Part shown: positions 44,532 through 55,900 of the stretch, piece by piece
Layout of the letters: the number at the start of each line of letters is the position of its first letter
Position numbering within the stretch: the stretch's first letter is position 1
Origin: Trichuris trichiura
Lineage: Eukaryota; Nematoda; Enoplea; Trichinellida; Trichuridae
DNA length: 64,000 bases
Reading direction: 5' to 3'
Assembly: GCA_037903355.1 (NCBI GenBank)
Contig: JBAJFE010000014.1
Coordinates: 7,254,001 to 7,318,000, forward strand
Notes under the pieces: model-generated
The model's database searches: none
What the model was told of the DNA's origin: nothing
What the model saw: the letters and a program-made list of their open reading frames with translations, nothing else
Translations under genes and position numbers: made by a program

Positions 44532-45620
44532 AGTACCGTGAAACCTCCTTAATCCGGACCCACAAAAACCGGACCCTTCCCTAATCCAGACTCGTGGAAG
44601 AGAGCAATAGAACAACCGTATTCATCAAAGATGATTGCGCTACCTGTGCGAAACGGACAATCACTTGGTGGCAACGGCTATAAGGGCAGCAAACAACCAG
44701 CCAACGGTCTTAACAGTATACGTTAGCATGGGCGCAGACCAGCGACGGATCTGCCGAGCCAATCTCGAAAGCCACTAAGTTGACTGCAGCAAGGCACCCC
44801 GTGACTTAGGCTTCCCTGAATAAACAGAAATCTGGATCAAAGACCTGGTGATTTTCAGTCGTATAAAACTACAATCTGTTCTCATATAACGCAATGATTG
44901 GCCGCTAACCCAATTTTTTTTGAGTCAACAGAGCCGACCGGCAACTGTGAATATGGGAAAATAAGTTTATGGGAACTATTTCTCATGTTGCTTCGAGGTA
45001 CAGCGTCCACACCATATAAGAAACTGGTTTGCGCTGGTGTAGGAGAACACTTGTGCAAAGAGCGAAGGTTTCGGCTCACTGAGCTGTTTACTGATGTAAG
45101 CGAGTACACGATAGAGGAAAGAGTCCGCTGGGAACAACAATGCCGCCTTATATAAGGCATGATGCCCCCATTAGCGGGGTGACTGAGTTCACTTTGACGC
45201 GAACTTGTCATCGGTTCGCATTTGAGGGACCACATGCCGCGGTCAGCCTCGCCCAGACGCTGGTCATTGCACCAATTAAGGTGCGACCGCGGTTGGGCCA
45301 CACTGGTGCGAAACTATTCAGAGCAGTCTTCATGCTGAGCGTCCTCGCTTTGTGCTGTGCGAAATTTCATCCTCCCGCTGGCACTGCCACAGCTGGTCAG
45401 TTGTGTCCCTCGATCAGACGGACTCTGTTGCCCTCGTAAGCTAACTCCCCGCTTGCAGTGACTGACATCGCTCTATGAACGCCAGGAACCTACTTCTAAA
45501 ATTGCATCATTTGCTTTTCTGTTATCTACTGTAAACCTCTTCCATAAACTGAGTCTTTCCGTAATCCAGACTACCCTCCGCCCTGACGCGTCCGGATTAG
45601 GGGGTTCCACGGCAATACTG
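44532..45620. mobile_element. non-autonomous Tigger-type element
   Basis: Left end AGTACCGTGAAACCTCC, then TTAATCCGGACCC. The right end is the complement of CAGTATTGCCGTGGAACC, then CCCTAATCCGGACGCG. Internal copies AATCCAGACT occur near both ends. No transposase similarity in the 1 kb interior. Exact ends and the TA duplication are uncertain. Confidence 0.65.
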
Positions 45621-45833
45621 ATATTACAGGCTGCCAGTATAGCCCACCTTCATGCTTGCTTGTGCTGCAGAAACCTATCCAGTGTCTGCTACTGTGCGTG
45701 CCTTTTCTTCCTTTCGTATATCTCTCTGTAACAGCTATAAGCACCCGTGATCACCTTGTTCACTTGCGTGCTTCACTCCTGTTGGGAATCTTTCTCGGTG
45801 AAAATGGCCACAGTATTTTCCAACAAGCGAGAA

Positions 45834-46169
45834 TGTAATTGCGGCGCTTTCTTCCATGCTTCGTTACAAAAAAGTTTATTCGATATTCCCAACGCTACAC
45901 AACAATACGAACACCGCTAACGACAGAGAGAGAGAACAAACGCCGCCGCACGCCCCAAACGCTCTAGCCAACTCCCCGTCACGCTCTCTCGATTCTTGCC
46001 GTTGCAGCAGCCCACGCTTTCGGCACACCCTCCTGTCACCCCAAGCGGAAGCGCTCCCCCACGCTGCGCTTGTCAGTTCTTTGTCAGTAGGAGAATGACA
46101 GATTCACGGCCACCCGGTGACCTGCCTCGCGACTCCCGTGGACATATGACCACCCGCCGGTTTATTACA
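45834..46169 (-). repeat. 3' LTR (336 bp)
   Basis: On the minus strand it starts TGTAATAAACC (AATAAA embedded) and ends TTACA, i.e. TG...CA. It differs from the 5' LTR only by a 4 bp (GA)n length change and a couple of substitutions that I can see. Confidence 0.93.
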
Positions 46170-49095
46170 CTCCCCCCTGATTTTCAAAATCACAGACCGG
46201 GCAGTGCTTCCGTCGGCGAAGTCGCTCTGAGCGGCGAAGTCTTCTGTCTTCATGATAGATCTGGGGCGATTCAGCGTCTTCGCGTTGGCCGGGTTCAGCA
46301 GCCATTGGCTGAGGCGTTACCTGTCTTGTTTCGTCAACTTGCACAGGGATGGTGACTAAGAGCTCATCGTCTTCGTGTTCCTGAAGCGACATATTGGAGG
46401 GCGTGCTCGGAGCAGAGGAGCGATGACGGATATCTCGGACGTGGCGAGGTATTCCGTTAATTTCCACCGCCTGCTCAGATATAATTCTTGTTACCGTGCC
46501 TTGTTCATACTGGGTGTCGCACCTGCCAGTAGGTGTCCTTACCCAAACCATATCTCCGATCTTGTACGGACAGCTCACCCTCTCATCTTCGTCAGCAACT
46601 CGGTCTACGCCGCGAACCCGTGTCACGTAGCGGTAGATTGCATTTGCTGGTGCTGTCTCTGCGGAGCAGTCATTTCGTGGGGTCATGTTGTACAAGTAAA
46701 CTGCCTCGGCCACTGGGCAATTTTTCCTTGCTGCGATCACTTTTATTGTCCTATGGCATCTCTCTACTATACCATTCCCTGACGGGACATAGGCGCATCT
46801 AAACCTGAGGCGCACACCCCACCGCTTCGTTAGCCGGGCGACTAGCTGACTGCGAAACGAAGGGTCATTATCCACCAATAATTCTTCCGGTGCCCCTCGT
46901 TCAAGAAAGATTTGTTCCAAGTGCTCCGCAATATCCATGGCAGTACAGAACCTTAAGGGTCGCCATATTGCAAACCTAGTGGGCCCGCAGTCAATGAGAG
47001 TCAAATAATGGCTCCCTTTGTAGTGGGTTACATCACAGCTTAGTTTGTGCCATGTCTTGCTCACTTCGAGTTGCCCTTGCTTCCACTTCATCGGTGCAGG
47101 ATCAATAGACTGGCAGATGTCGCACTGTCTAACGCACTTACTCACAACCCTCTTTGACACTGTTGGGTCCCGTCTTTTCGCAAAATAAAGGGTGCGCCGT
47201 ACACCTGGGTGTCCCGCGGCATGATGAACCTCAGCCACGACCTGCTCGCATTCCGTAGTAACCGCGGCAGCGTAGGCTAGAGCTCTATCATAGTTCAACT
47301 GAGCCAACCATTGACGCGGTACCCTGGTTAGGTCATCTGCTTTGTTTTCTGCTGACTTTACCAAGGTAACGGTCAGGTTCAAGTCGTACTCTTGTACCAG
47401 TGCCAACACTATGGCTACTCTTCGTCGGATGAGCATTTCGCTCGCTGCTTTGGTCTTCAGGCGGGTCTTTCCTGACAGCGCGTCGTCAATCCATCTGTAC
47501 ACTGTCAGTGAGTCGGTCATGAGCTGAAGATCTTTTAGTTGCCATGACAACGCCAGATTTAGCCCCTTGATCATGGCGTCCAGTTCTGCCATATTAATAT
47601 GGCCGGCATCGTCATGTCGCAACCATGCCCCATCTTCAATGATAGCGCCATCGACTTCCAGGGCTACGCCAAGCGCCAGCGCGCTCGCATCAACCCAAAC
47701 TTTTGCTTTCTCACCTGACACATCCCATCTTCCTCGCACGGGATCTTGAGACTTCATTGCCTTGACGACATCCAGAAGCCGATTCCGTATCTGACCATCT
47801 CGTATAGGTTCATCCCATGTCGAGGTCGCGTTGTTCGCCTCTCTCTTGATGAGCGCCGTTGCCGTCCTCAGCCATCCGCAAACTGGGTAATGGCCTACCA
47901 TTTCGCCGCAGTATGAAAACACTGTTCTCCGGGTCAACCTCTTCGGTGGCTCGCCAAGTTCGTGACCTCTAGACCACATCATCTTATCCTGCTCCCCCCA
48001 GACTTTCAATCCTAGGACGCGTGCTCCGTTAGCCAGTCTCTCGGGTGGCTTGCAGGATAGTCCATATTTTGCTAATTGGGACTTCACTGTGTCAGCACTG
48101 ACAACGTCTTCATTAACAAAAATATCGTCGATATACGCCGATGTGGCCTTCTGGACGTCGGGTGTGAGAGACAAGACATGGTTCACCACCACCTTCATGA
48201 TTGTTGGGGCTACATTAAGGCCGAACCCTAACCGGGTGAGCGCATATCTGCGGCCCTTAACAATCACAGTCTGATAAGGCCAAAGAGTTTGGTCGACGTG
48301 GATCTGCAGGTTGGCCTTGCGCAGGTCTAGAATGGACACATTCGTACCCTGACGACGCCATTCGCGTAGCTTATGCGCACAGACGTCACTGTTCGCCGTA
48401 AAATTGTCAATATATTCATTCAATTGGCGAAAGTCCATTACGGGACGCACCGTTCCTTTACTCCGTTGAGTGACTGCCATGAGGGGAATGAGCGCTCTGG
48501 CTGGTCCGAATCTCTTTTCATCGTAGGGCACCAGCCAGCCATTGCGAATCCAAAGATCCAGTTCCCGTTCATATTCTGCTCTGGCTTCCACAGTGGACGA
48601 ATATTCTTCTTTTGTGTTCCACAAAGTCTCGGGGGCTTTGTTGTCAGCCCACTTCCAAGCAGCTGTCCATGTGTGTGACTTGGCGTCATATACGACCGTA
48701 AAGTCTTTTTCCTCGATATAGAAACTAGCCTCAGCGTCTCCACAAGCTGCCTGGCTTCCCGAACGAAATTGCGGGAGTCCTTGATTGTTTATTTCGACTC
48801 CACCGAGCGCTACTATCCCAGTCATGCCGAGTATGAACTCGAAACCCATTGGTTTCACGCTGGTGACAATTGTCTCTGCTGTTGTTTCTTTCCCTCCTTC
48901 TAAACGTAAACTTACCGTGCTCGTTCCAACGCAGCGCATTCTCTCACCACTCAGCATGGTCACATTTACCGGCTCCTTCTGCCATTTCTTGCAACATGCA
49001 GAGAATGCAATACATTTACTACAACCAGTGTCCACTAATGCGCGGCGTCGTATTCCGTCAACAGCAATCCATGTAACCGGTAGCGCTGGACTCAC
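46165..49095 (-). CDS. pol: Pol polyprotein (protease, RT, RNase H, integrase)
   Basis: 976 residues, no interruption. In order: aspartic protease VDTGCSK near residue 17; reverse transcriptase with RPVMDFRQLNEYI, ILDLRKANLQIHVD and catalytic AYIDDIFVNED; RNase H with KVWVDASALALGVALEVDG, NMAELDAM and LMTDSLTVY; integrase with its HHCC zinc motif (HHAAGHPG to CDIC) and DDE residues in SCDVTHYKG, LVDNDPSF and GNGIVERCHRT. The gene order and RT motifs favour a divergent Ty3/gypsy lineage over BEL/Pao. The start ATG overlaps the gag stop as ATGA, so expression is probably by reinitiation or -1 slippage. The end reaches 4 nt into the 3' LTR. It appears functional. Confidence 0.92.
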   Translation of the reverse strand: MSPALPVTWIAVDGIRRRALVDTGCSKCIAFSACCKKWQKEPVNVTMLSGERMRCVGTSTVSLRLEGGKETTAETIVTSVKPMGFEFILGMTGIVALGGVEINNQGLPQFRSGSQAACGDAEASFYIEEKDFTVVYDAKSHTWTAAWKWADNKAPETLWNTKEEYSSTVEARAEYERELDLWIRNGWLVPYDEKRFGPARALIPLMAVTQRSKGTVRPVMDFRQLNEYIDNFTANSDVCAHKLREWRRQGTNVSILDLRKANLQIHVDQTLWPYQTVIVKGRRYALTRLGFGLNVAPTIMKVVVNHVLSLTPDVQKATSAYIDDIFVNEDVVSADTVKSQLAKYGLSCKPPERLANGARVLGLKVWGEQDKMMWSRGHELGEPPKRLTRRTVFSYCGEMVGHYPVCGWLRTATALIKREANNATSTWDEPIRDGQIRNRLLDVVKAMKSQDPVRGRWDVSGEKAKVWVDASALALGVALEVDGAIIEDGAWLRHDDAGHINMAELDAMIKGLNLALSWQLKDLQLMTDSLTVYRWIDDALSGKTRLKTKAASEMLIRRRVAIVLALVQEYDLNLTVTLVKSAENKADDLTRVPRQWLAQLNYDRALAYAAAVTTECEQVVAEVHHAAGHPGVRRTLYFAKRRDPTVSKRVVSKCVRQCDICQSIDPAPMKWKQGQLEVSKTWHKLSCDVTHYKGSHYLTLIDCGPTRFAIWRPLRFCTAMDIAEHLEQIFLERGAPEELLVDNDPSFRSQLVARLTKRWGVRLRFRCAYVPSGNGIVERCHRTIKVIAARKNCPVAEAVYLYNMTPRNDCSAETAPANAIYRYVTRVRGVDRVADEDERVSCPYKIGDMVWVRTPTGRCDTQYEQGTVTRIISEQAVEINGIPRHVRDIRHRSSAPSTPSNMSLQEHEDDELLVTIPVQVDETRQVTPQPMAAEPGQREDAESPQIYHEDRRLRRSERLRRRKHCPVCDFENQGGV

Positions 49096-49925
49096 AACCG
49101 GGAGGAGGCTAGCGCCGGGTCCTCCTCCCGACTCTCGTTTCCCTGTATCCTGGAAGCGGGGATTCTGGGGCGATCATCGTCCCGATCTCTCCTTGGATTT
49201 CTCGAAGCTCGGTTTCCTGTCCTTCTAACCGTGCTCAACTCACGGTGCTGCGTAGGACACTCACGGGCAATGTGGTTTATTCCTCCACAAGCGTAGCATC
49301 TTATTGGGGGGTACCGGCGCGCACTGTTAGAAGTCGCCTGCGTACCTGCAGCGAAGCCCGCTTCACTTACGCCTCTTTCTATACGGTTATTGACCATGAC
49401 AGAGCGAGCTCGTACTACCAGCTGGTCAAGGGTCATATCTTCCAATCGAGCACCAGCTCGTAGGATTTCCTGCACATGCTCTGGTAGTCCATTGATAAAC
49501 GCACAACATATTACACTGTCGGAAATGCCCCCAGCTAATGACGCCAGTCGCCGCAGGTCAGCTACAAAAACATCGTGCGCCTCACCCGGCTCAAGCCTCC
49601 TAGATACAAAACGTTTGTATGCAACGAACTTATCCGTGGCGAATGCTTTCCGCAGTGCTTGTTTAACTTTCTCAGCGCTTCGTCTCATTTCCAGGGGTAG
49701 CTGCTGATATACAGCGAACGCTCCGCCAGCCAAACGCAACGGGAGGACCTTTGCTATATCTGTCACACCAAACAAGTCGCACATTATCTCAACTTTCTCC
49801 AGCCACTCTGCGACTGGCTCAGAATAACCGTCGAACAAGGGGATCAACTTCAGATCACAAAGTTTCCCATCAATGGACATTTCTGGTTGGCCTCGATAGC
49901 TTGTAATTGCGGCGCTTTCTTCCAT
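49092..49925 (-). CDS. gag: Gag-like protein with one zinc knuckle
   Basis: 277 residues. The ATG at 49925 lies inside the 5' LTR: the first eight codons are LTR sequence, so the frame runs across the LTR boundary and the primer-binding region. The middle part (LIPLFDGYSEPVAEWLEKVE, FINGLPEHVQEIL) is typical of retrotransposon capsid domains. The C-terminus has CYACGGINHIAREC (CX2CX4HX4C), then an Arg-rich nucleic-acid-binding tail. It overlaps pol by 4 nt. A downstream Met (IDGKLC context, about residue 17) is an alternative start outside the LTR. Confidence 0.88.
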   Translation of the reverse strand: MEESAAITSYRGQPEMSIDGKLCDLKLIPLFDGYSEPVAEWLEKVEIMCDLFGVTDIAKVLPLRLAGGAFAVYQQLPLEMRRSAEKVKQALRKAFATDKFVAYKRFVSRRLEPGEAHDVFVADLRRLASLAGGISDSVICCAFINGLPEHVQEILRAGARLEDMTLDQLVVRARSVMVNNRIERGVSEAGFAAGTQATSNSARRYPPIRCYACGGINHIARECPTQHRELSTVRRTGNRASRNPRRDRDDDRPRIPASRIQGNESREEDPALASSRL

Positions 49926-50241
49926 GCTTCGTTACAAAAAAGTTTATTCGATATTCCCAACGCTACACAACAATACGAACACCGCTAACGACAGAGAGAG
50001 AGAGAGAACAAACGCCGCCGCACGCCCCAAACGCTCTAGCCAACTCCCCGTCACGCTCTCTCGATTCTTGCCGTTGCAGCAGCCCACGCTTTCGGCACAC
50101 CCTCCTGTCACCCCAAGCGGAAGCGCTCCCCCACGCTGCGCTTGTCAGTTCTTTGTCAGTAGGAGAATGACAGATTCACGGCCACCCAGTGACCTGCCTC
50201 GCGACTCCCGTGGACATATGACTACCCGCCGGTTTATTACA
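49902..50241 (-). repeat. 5' LTR (340 bp)
   Basis: TG...CA ends on the minus strand; 4 bp longer than the 3' LTR because of an extra GAGA unit. It contains the gag start codon near its inner end. I see no obvious TGG-type tRNA primer-binding site immediately inside. Confidence 0.93.
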
Positions 50242-50340
50242 GAGTAGCCTCAGACAAATCTTTCGTCTACAAAATTTTTACCTATTCTGAATTCCTAGGT
50301 TTAGGCCCTTCCTGGTCTTCGGTTAATTGTCGTTCGATCT

Positions 50341-51520
50341 CTAGTAGATCAATATTCGACTTATTTCGCCGTGAGATTCTAACCGCTCTTCAATGTCCTC
50401 TTTGTTTATTTCACTGAGGCTGACCTGGTGCGCCAACCCAGCAATTTCCTGAAAAGGGTGTTGAATGGACCCTGCCGGCCCTGACGATTCCGTTGTCATT
50501 CTGAGATAGAGTTTACGCCACGCAGCACTGAGTGCGCTGCCCTGCACTTCATCCCATGCTGCTGACAAATTAACGACGGTATTCAAGACATGGTATCCAT
50601 GCCAAATTCTTTTACCCTGTGATCAGTAGCGCTACCTATGAAATCAAGCGCCTGTTGGAATGTGCGTATCAGGTAGAAAGCCTTAAATGTTGCTATAACT
50701 CCCTGATCCATTGGTTGAATCAGGCAATTCGTGGAGAGCAAGAAAGCCGCTCGGACACCTTCGCAGAGGTCATCCAAGTCAGATGGATGTCCCGATGCGT
50801 TATCCAGCACGGGTAAAGCTTTGCTTTCTATGTTTTTTGCTTGGCTGTATTTCTTCATTGCCAGGCAGAAATACTAAGTAAACCAATCAAGGAAAAGACT
50901 TCTGGTGATCCACCCCTTCTTATTCGACTGCCGAATAACGGGAAGGCGTGGTATAAAGTAGTTTTTCATAGCCTTTAGCGTCTCACAATGGTATGTGGCT
51001 ATCGGTTTGAGCTTCAGGTCTCCGGAAGCGTTTCCACAGAGGAGAACAGTCTTGCGGTTTTTCGCAGGCTAGAATCCCGGTGCCGATCTTTCTTGTTGAG
51101 CGATAGGTTCTCTTTGACATTCTTTGCCAGAAAAGGTTTGTTCCATCAGCTTTAAAAACCTGTTGAGGCAGGTATGTCCCTACTGTAATTTTCTTTAACT
51201 AGGCAGGATAGGCCGCCACAGCTTCCCTGTCCGCGCTAGCGAATTCTCCCCAACCAATTACACGTTACGTAGTTTCTTTCGTTTCCTAAAACGTTCGAAC
51301 CAATCGCGGCTGGCAGTGAAAGTCTCCGTCTTGGCGTTAGAGAGCCTTCTTTCTTCTTCAAGTCTTCAGACGAACTCAGAGCTTTCGCTTGAATAGCCAT
51401 TATTGAGCATGGGCTATCGTGCCGATACATCTCTTCAATGCAGATGCATAGAAGCCTCTCCATGGTTACCATTACGTTGCTTCTAGCGCGAGTCACTTTT
51501 GTAATGCCTGGAGGCGTCAC
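50341..51520 (-). pseudogene. second Tigger-type transposase relic
   Basis: Minus-strand pieces: 51236-51520 (MVTMERLLCICIEEM, the MEKxLxxWIED-type block, and IQAKALSS), then 50900-51180 in broken frames (QQVFKADGTNLFWQRM with the first Asp; the usual following Glu is Gly), then ALPVLDNASGHPSD with the second Asp, NCLIQPMDQGVIATFKAFYL and RTFQQALDFIG, then AWDEVQGSALSAAWRKLY. Stops and shifts occur throughout. It is a different Tigger family from the copy at 1-955. Adjacent to the LTR element, which may have landed next to it. Confidence 0.82.
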
Positions 51521-51639
51521 GCTGTCAGCGTGTTTTCTGATTTTCTGGGCATTGCTGCGTGTAGTGCGTAAAAACTTGTTAGTGGTAAGCTATCAACCCT
51601 TCCGATGCCCGCACTTTGTTGCCCCAGACTAGCCTCTTT

Positions 51640-52990
51640 AGGACCTCCAGCTTCGTTTCTAGCGTCACTGTTTTTCTGTGCTTCTGAGGCCCGCTGGCTG
51701 GCTTCGATTTAACATAATCTACGCTTGGCATTCATTCCAGCGAGCTTATTCGAGCAAATGCCTAATGACGAGAAAGATAGCCAAAAGAAACGCGTGTTCG
51801 CTCAACTAACCTGGGTAACAATTGCAGCAAAGATTTATTTGAAGGTGTCGTGAGCCGATACGCCACACTAGACAGCAGAATTATTTGCTCGGTAAGTCAA
51901 AACAACGTGCGAGCAACAGGCGCAACCGATCGCGAGAAGGACGACGAGAAAAGATGAGTCAGGCTAGCGTCGGATGATCGCCGACGCGAATAATAAGCGG
52001 TTTGCATACGCGCACAGCTAATGGGACGCGTAGTGACCGGCAAAGGGAGCAGCCCGTCAGCAACCTCCTTGCTCCCCGTCAGACTGCCAGAGGGCCTCAC
52101 TGAGTAGGCGCTGACCAGACGCATCGTGCATCCTAACAATCCTATTCATTTTAAACTGACGGCTAACCGCTACTGCTGAGCAGTCACACTAGCCGAATGG
52201 GAGAACCCGCCAATCTCTGTGTGTATTTTTCGCTTGTTCATGAGCGACGTTACAGCGAAAACGACGTTAAGTGAAACGGCATCCACCAAGAACCCCGGTA
52301 TATATATTCGGTTGCGTATTCATCTTGTTCTTCCCCTTTCGCCAAAACAGTTTCCGTAGGCCGCCTAAGCGTAAACCAAAACTAAACACAATTGAAACGT
52401 TGAATCCTACTTTTTCTGCGTAAAACAAGAATTAGAAAACCTGACAATGCGTACAGTCCGCCCGTTCCTCAGATCGCTTGTTGGCCATGCAGACTGCGCA
52501 CAGTCACCTCAGCCCAGACGCTACAAGAAAACCGGCCGGTGCTCGATCTGCACGGTAGAGTAGAGCCGAAACAGTTCAATAGTTCTTTCGCCGTGCCTTT
52601 ATGGGCCGTGAGTAACCTGGTTATCAAACACTATAATGTTGTCACATACTGCGGGTGGGCATATCCCGGGGACGAAGGTTACAAAACTCGAATTTTTTTT
52701 GCGCATGGTGCAGACGTTTAGCCGACTCACCAGAAATCAGCGAATGACACTAGATTCGCAATTACCAAGCAAATTTGCAGACAAAATTGTACTACACACT
52801 TTGGCTTCTCATCTAACATATTTTACCACTGTTTTTCTTATTCACGTAAAAGTGTTATGATCTACTAATGCAGTTTCTTTGTTCTGATAACGAGTATAAA
52901 AAAGATAAAATGGCGAAATATGAATGTCAGACAAGTATTGGAACCGAGTAGAAGTTTGCAATGATAAAAAATTACGAAACGGTATTCCAT
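51640..52990. other. intergenic, no gene recognised
   Basis: No coding family or transposon terminus recognised. It includes the presumed BECN1 3' UTR at its right edge (minus-strand gene). A GGTATATATAT block near 52300 is the only simple repeat. Confidence 0.35.
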
Positions 52991-55900
52991 TTATCCAAGG
53001 GAAGCTACCCAAGCCAGTGCCCACTTCAAATTTGTTAACATACATTTCATGGCCTTGGTCCACCTCTCTTCTGAGTTCAAATGCGTCTTTACCGAATAAT
53101 CAGTTCCGCCATCTTCTATTTTGTCGTCTCGCATCCTGTAGGGCAAATTGTAGTCTCCGCCAACCCGTAAACGAATGTGTTCTTCAAGCTGGTGTAAACA
53201 GTCCACGAAAGCAACAATGGCATGGTCGAATTTTGGGTGCCACGTAAACTTTGCACCACCTTCAGTAAACAACCGCAGTTCCTTGCCATCACGAAGAGAA
53301 CGTATGTATGAATAACTCCCAAACGGTACCAGCTGATAGCCTTTCAAATCGAGACCAACCTCAACATGGTAAAGAGTAAGACGTTTGCCTCTTTTCTGTA
53401 TTGATTCTAACCTTTTTCAACAGCGAATAAAGAAGTAAAACGGTCTGACCTAAAGCAGCATTCACTTCTGACCAATCGACATTATGATTTGGCAAATGGC
53501 CCAATCGGAAACCGTTGATTGTACCAAACTGGCCACTATGCCAAATATGAAACGTTAAGTCGAACACGTTGCTGCGGATCAACTTGTTTAAAAGTGTAGT
53601 ACTGTGAGAAAGATGGTTTTTTGTACCCTGAATTTCCAAATCCAAATCAAGAACCTGGAAAAAAGTAAGGTGAGCATTGCTTTAAAGTGAACTTCGAAAG
53701 AATCATATAATTTGACCTATTCATCTGTGAAGAAAATTGTGATGCGATAGCTGCTTGGAAATACTGCAAAACGCGTTAAACCTGTTAAATCTGAATAGTT
53801 ATGAACCGCGCAGAGCTTCATTTTGTCAAAACGTAGTACAGATTGAAGACAAAACTCTTCTTGACGGGTTCTTCGGTTCTCATAATAAAATATTTTGTTA
53901 TACGGTTGACCCGTTTGTCATTCAGTGTTAAAATACGTCAATGAAATAGTCTTTCTTTGTTTCGCTGCTGAGGACTGGTGACGAAGAAACTCGAAAGCTT
54001 CAGCTCGGTTCTTTTAACGTTGAATGATAAATGGGTTAACCGTATAATAAGATATTTTACTGTGATCACATATTAAAGATCTTAAATACATCGAGTTTTT
54101 GAAGAACGCTGCAACGCTTAAAGCCATAGAAATTTCTGGAATCTTGTCTCCAATACCGAAAAAATGAGGCAAAAATATTCTTGTTCGTTGCAGTTTTTCG
54201 TGGTTCATACGTGATGTTGGGTCCTGCGCACGTCTGTCTGCCTACGCAGACGTCGTTTAACCTAATGGGATAAACATTGTACCGTAAGATCAGGGGAATG
54301 TGGCTCCATTAATCGCTTCGGTGGCCTGGGTTGTAAACATTAACGGCGCGGTCAACCATACCTGTGATAATGCCCACTTTGACGCTCATCCAGTGATTGG
54401 AGTAGAAATTGAGATACCTCTCCGAGAGGGTGCACTTCCAGTAAACCGAGGTCCTTATGCGGTTTTCTCTCCCTATTACACGGACATCTAAGAAAAGAAG
54501 TCTTTCCACCGATTCTACTTCCATCGTGAACGGAACTTGTCAAGGAAAAAGCAGTTTTGATGGTCGACCGGTAACTGTTCTTTTCCATTCCTGATGACGC
54601 TGAAAACGTCATCCACGTATTACTGAAATAACTTCAAGTGGTGGCTGCCGATACCACCTGGGAAAGAACTGACCTCGAAATGTTCTACGAAAACTTCGGG
54701 AAGGGTTGGAGAAAAGGGATTTCCCACAGGTGCTCTTTTAGTCTGGGAGAAGCATGATCTCTTCCAACGAAACTGAGACTAAATTTTAGCTTAGTTGTAA
54801 CGGGTTTATGACGTTACATTAGTCCTGGAAACGTTTTTTATTATTTCTTGTTTGTATCGAAAGTCAGCGGCATCAGAAAACTGGATGTCTTATAAAGAGC
54901 CTTGGGATCTTCATGGTTTATCTCCAGTTCACGTCTTTTGCCCGTTTTGTGTACCCTTTGCGTATGTGCAAGGATAAATAATTTTTTAAAACCAGATGTT
55001 GCTCTCCAACAAACGGGTATTTAGGCCATTTCTAAGCTAAAACCTGACATTTGAAAATGCGACGCCTATTTCGGCAAAAGTAAACACTAAACAAAACAGA
55101 ATGATCTCCGCCGCAAGAACATGTGCAGGACAGAACAATTTTAGCGATAATTGGCTGAGAAACTCAGCCAACGAAACTTTACAGGAAGTCTAGTATTGTA
55201 CCCGGCGTATAAGACGACCATCATTTCTGGGGCCTATTTTTCTGCACTGAAGGGTCGTCTTATACGCCAGTATATACAGCAGTTACGCCAACATCGTTGC
55301 CGCAAATGCGTGTTACCTTTGACGGGATGCAGTGGCTTAATGATCACCGTGAGCAAGAAGAACATGGACGTACGAGTTCAATTCTCAGAGCTTGCTTTCT
55401 TTAAACTTTGTCACTTAGTCGCCTCACCGTTTTTGCCAAACATGCAGCCATGATATTCCGCGCTTGCTAGTGAGCACGACCGGCATCTTGTTCTGCTCTT
55501 ACTTAGGTCTAAGACAACATATATGCCTCACATTTACGTTCAGGCTTAGGTAAAGGCAGAACGGGATGACCGACAAATTTAGAGTACGACGGTGGGGCGG
55601 CTAAGAGGCAAAATCCCTTTCGTCTCCGGCGTTTTGGATGCATAGGCATTAAACTCGCATGCACATGAGCGTCCTGCTCACGGTGATTACAGGTCTCCCG
55701 CGCTACATCAACGGGAACACAGGCAATCACAGAATGATGGTAGCGAATGAACCGAACAAAATGTCTAACTACCTAAACGTGTAGAAAACGAATTTATGCT
55801 TTTCTCAGACAACCTAGCAACGTTTTGTCTGCTTTTTCTAACAAACTGCATAACTACTGCGCTGGGAATTTGACTGTGTAACAACATATTCACCCTAAAA

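Larger units (their letters stand above)
45834..50241 (-). mobile_element. intact LTR retrotransposon (Ty3/gypsy-like), 4.4 kb
   Basis: Two near-identical LTRs flank complete gag and pol on the minus strand. Minus-strand order: 5' LTR (50241-49902), gag, pol, polypurine tract (CAGGGGGGAGTG just before 46169), 3' LTR. Flanks GAGAA (45829-45833) and GAGTA (50242-50246) suggest a 5 bp target duplication with one change. There is no env-like frame. The uninterrupted frames and similar LTRs point to a very recent insertion that could still be mobile. Confidence 0.92.

Noticed and set aside
46375..48678. Plus-strand frames across the LTR element
   Set aside because: Opposite strand of an intact pol gene; no family resemblance.
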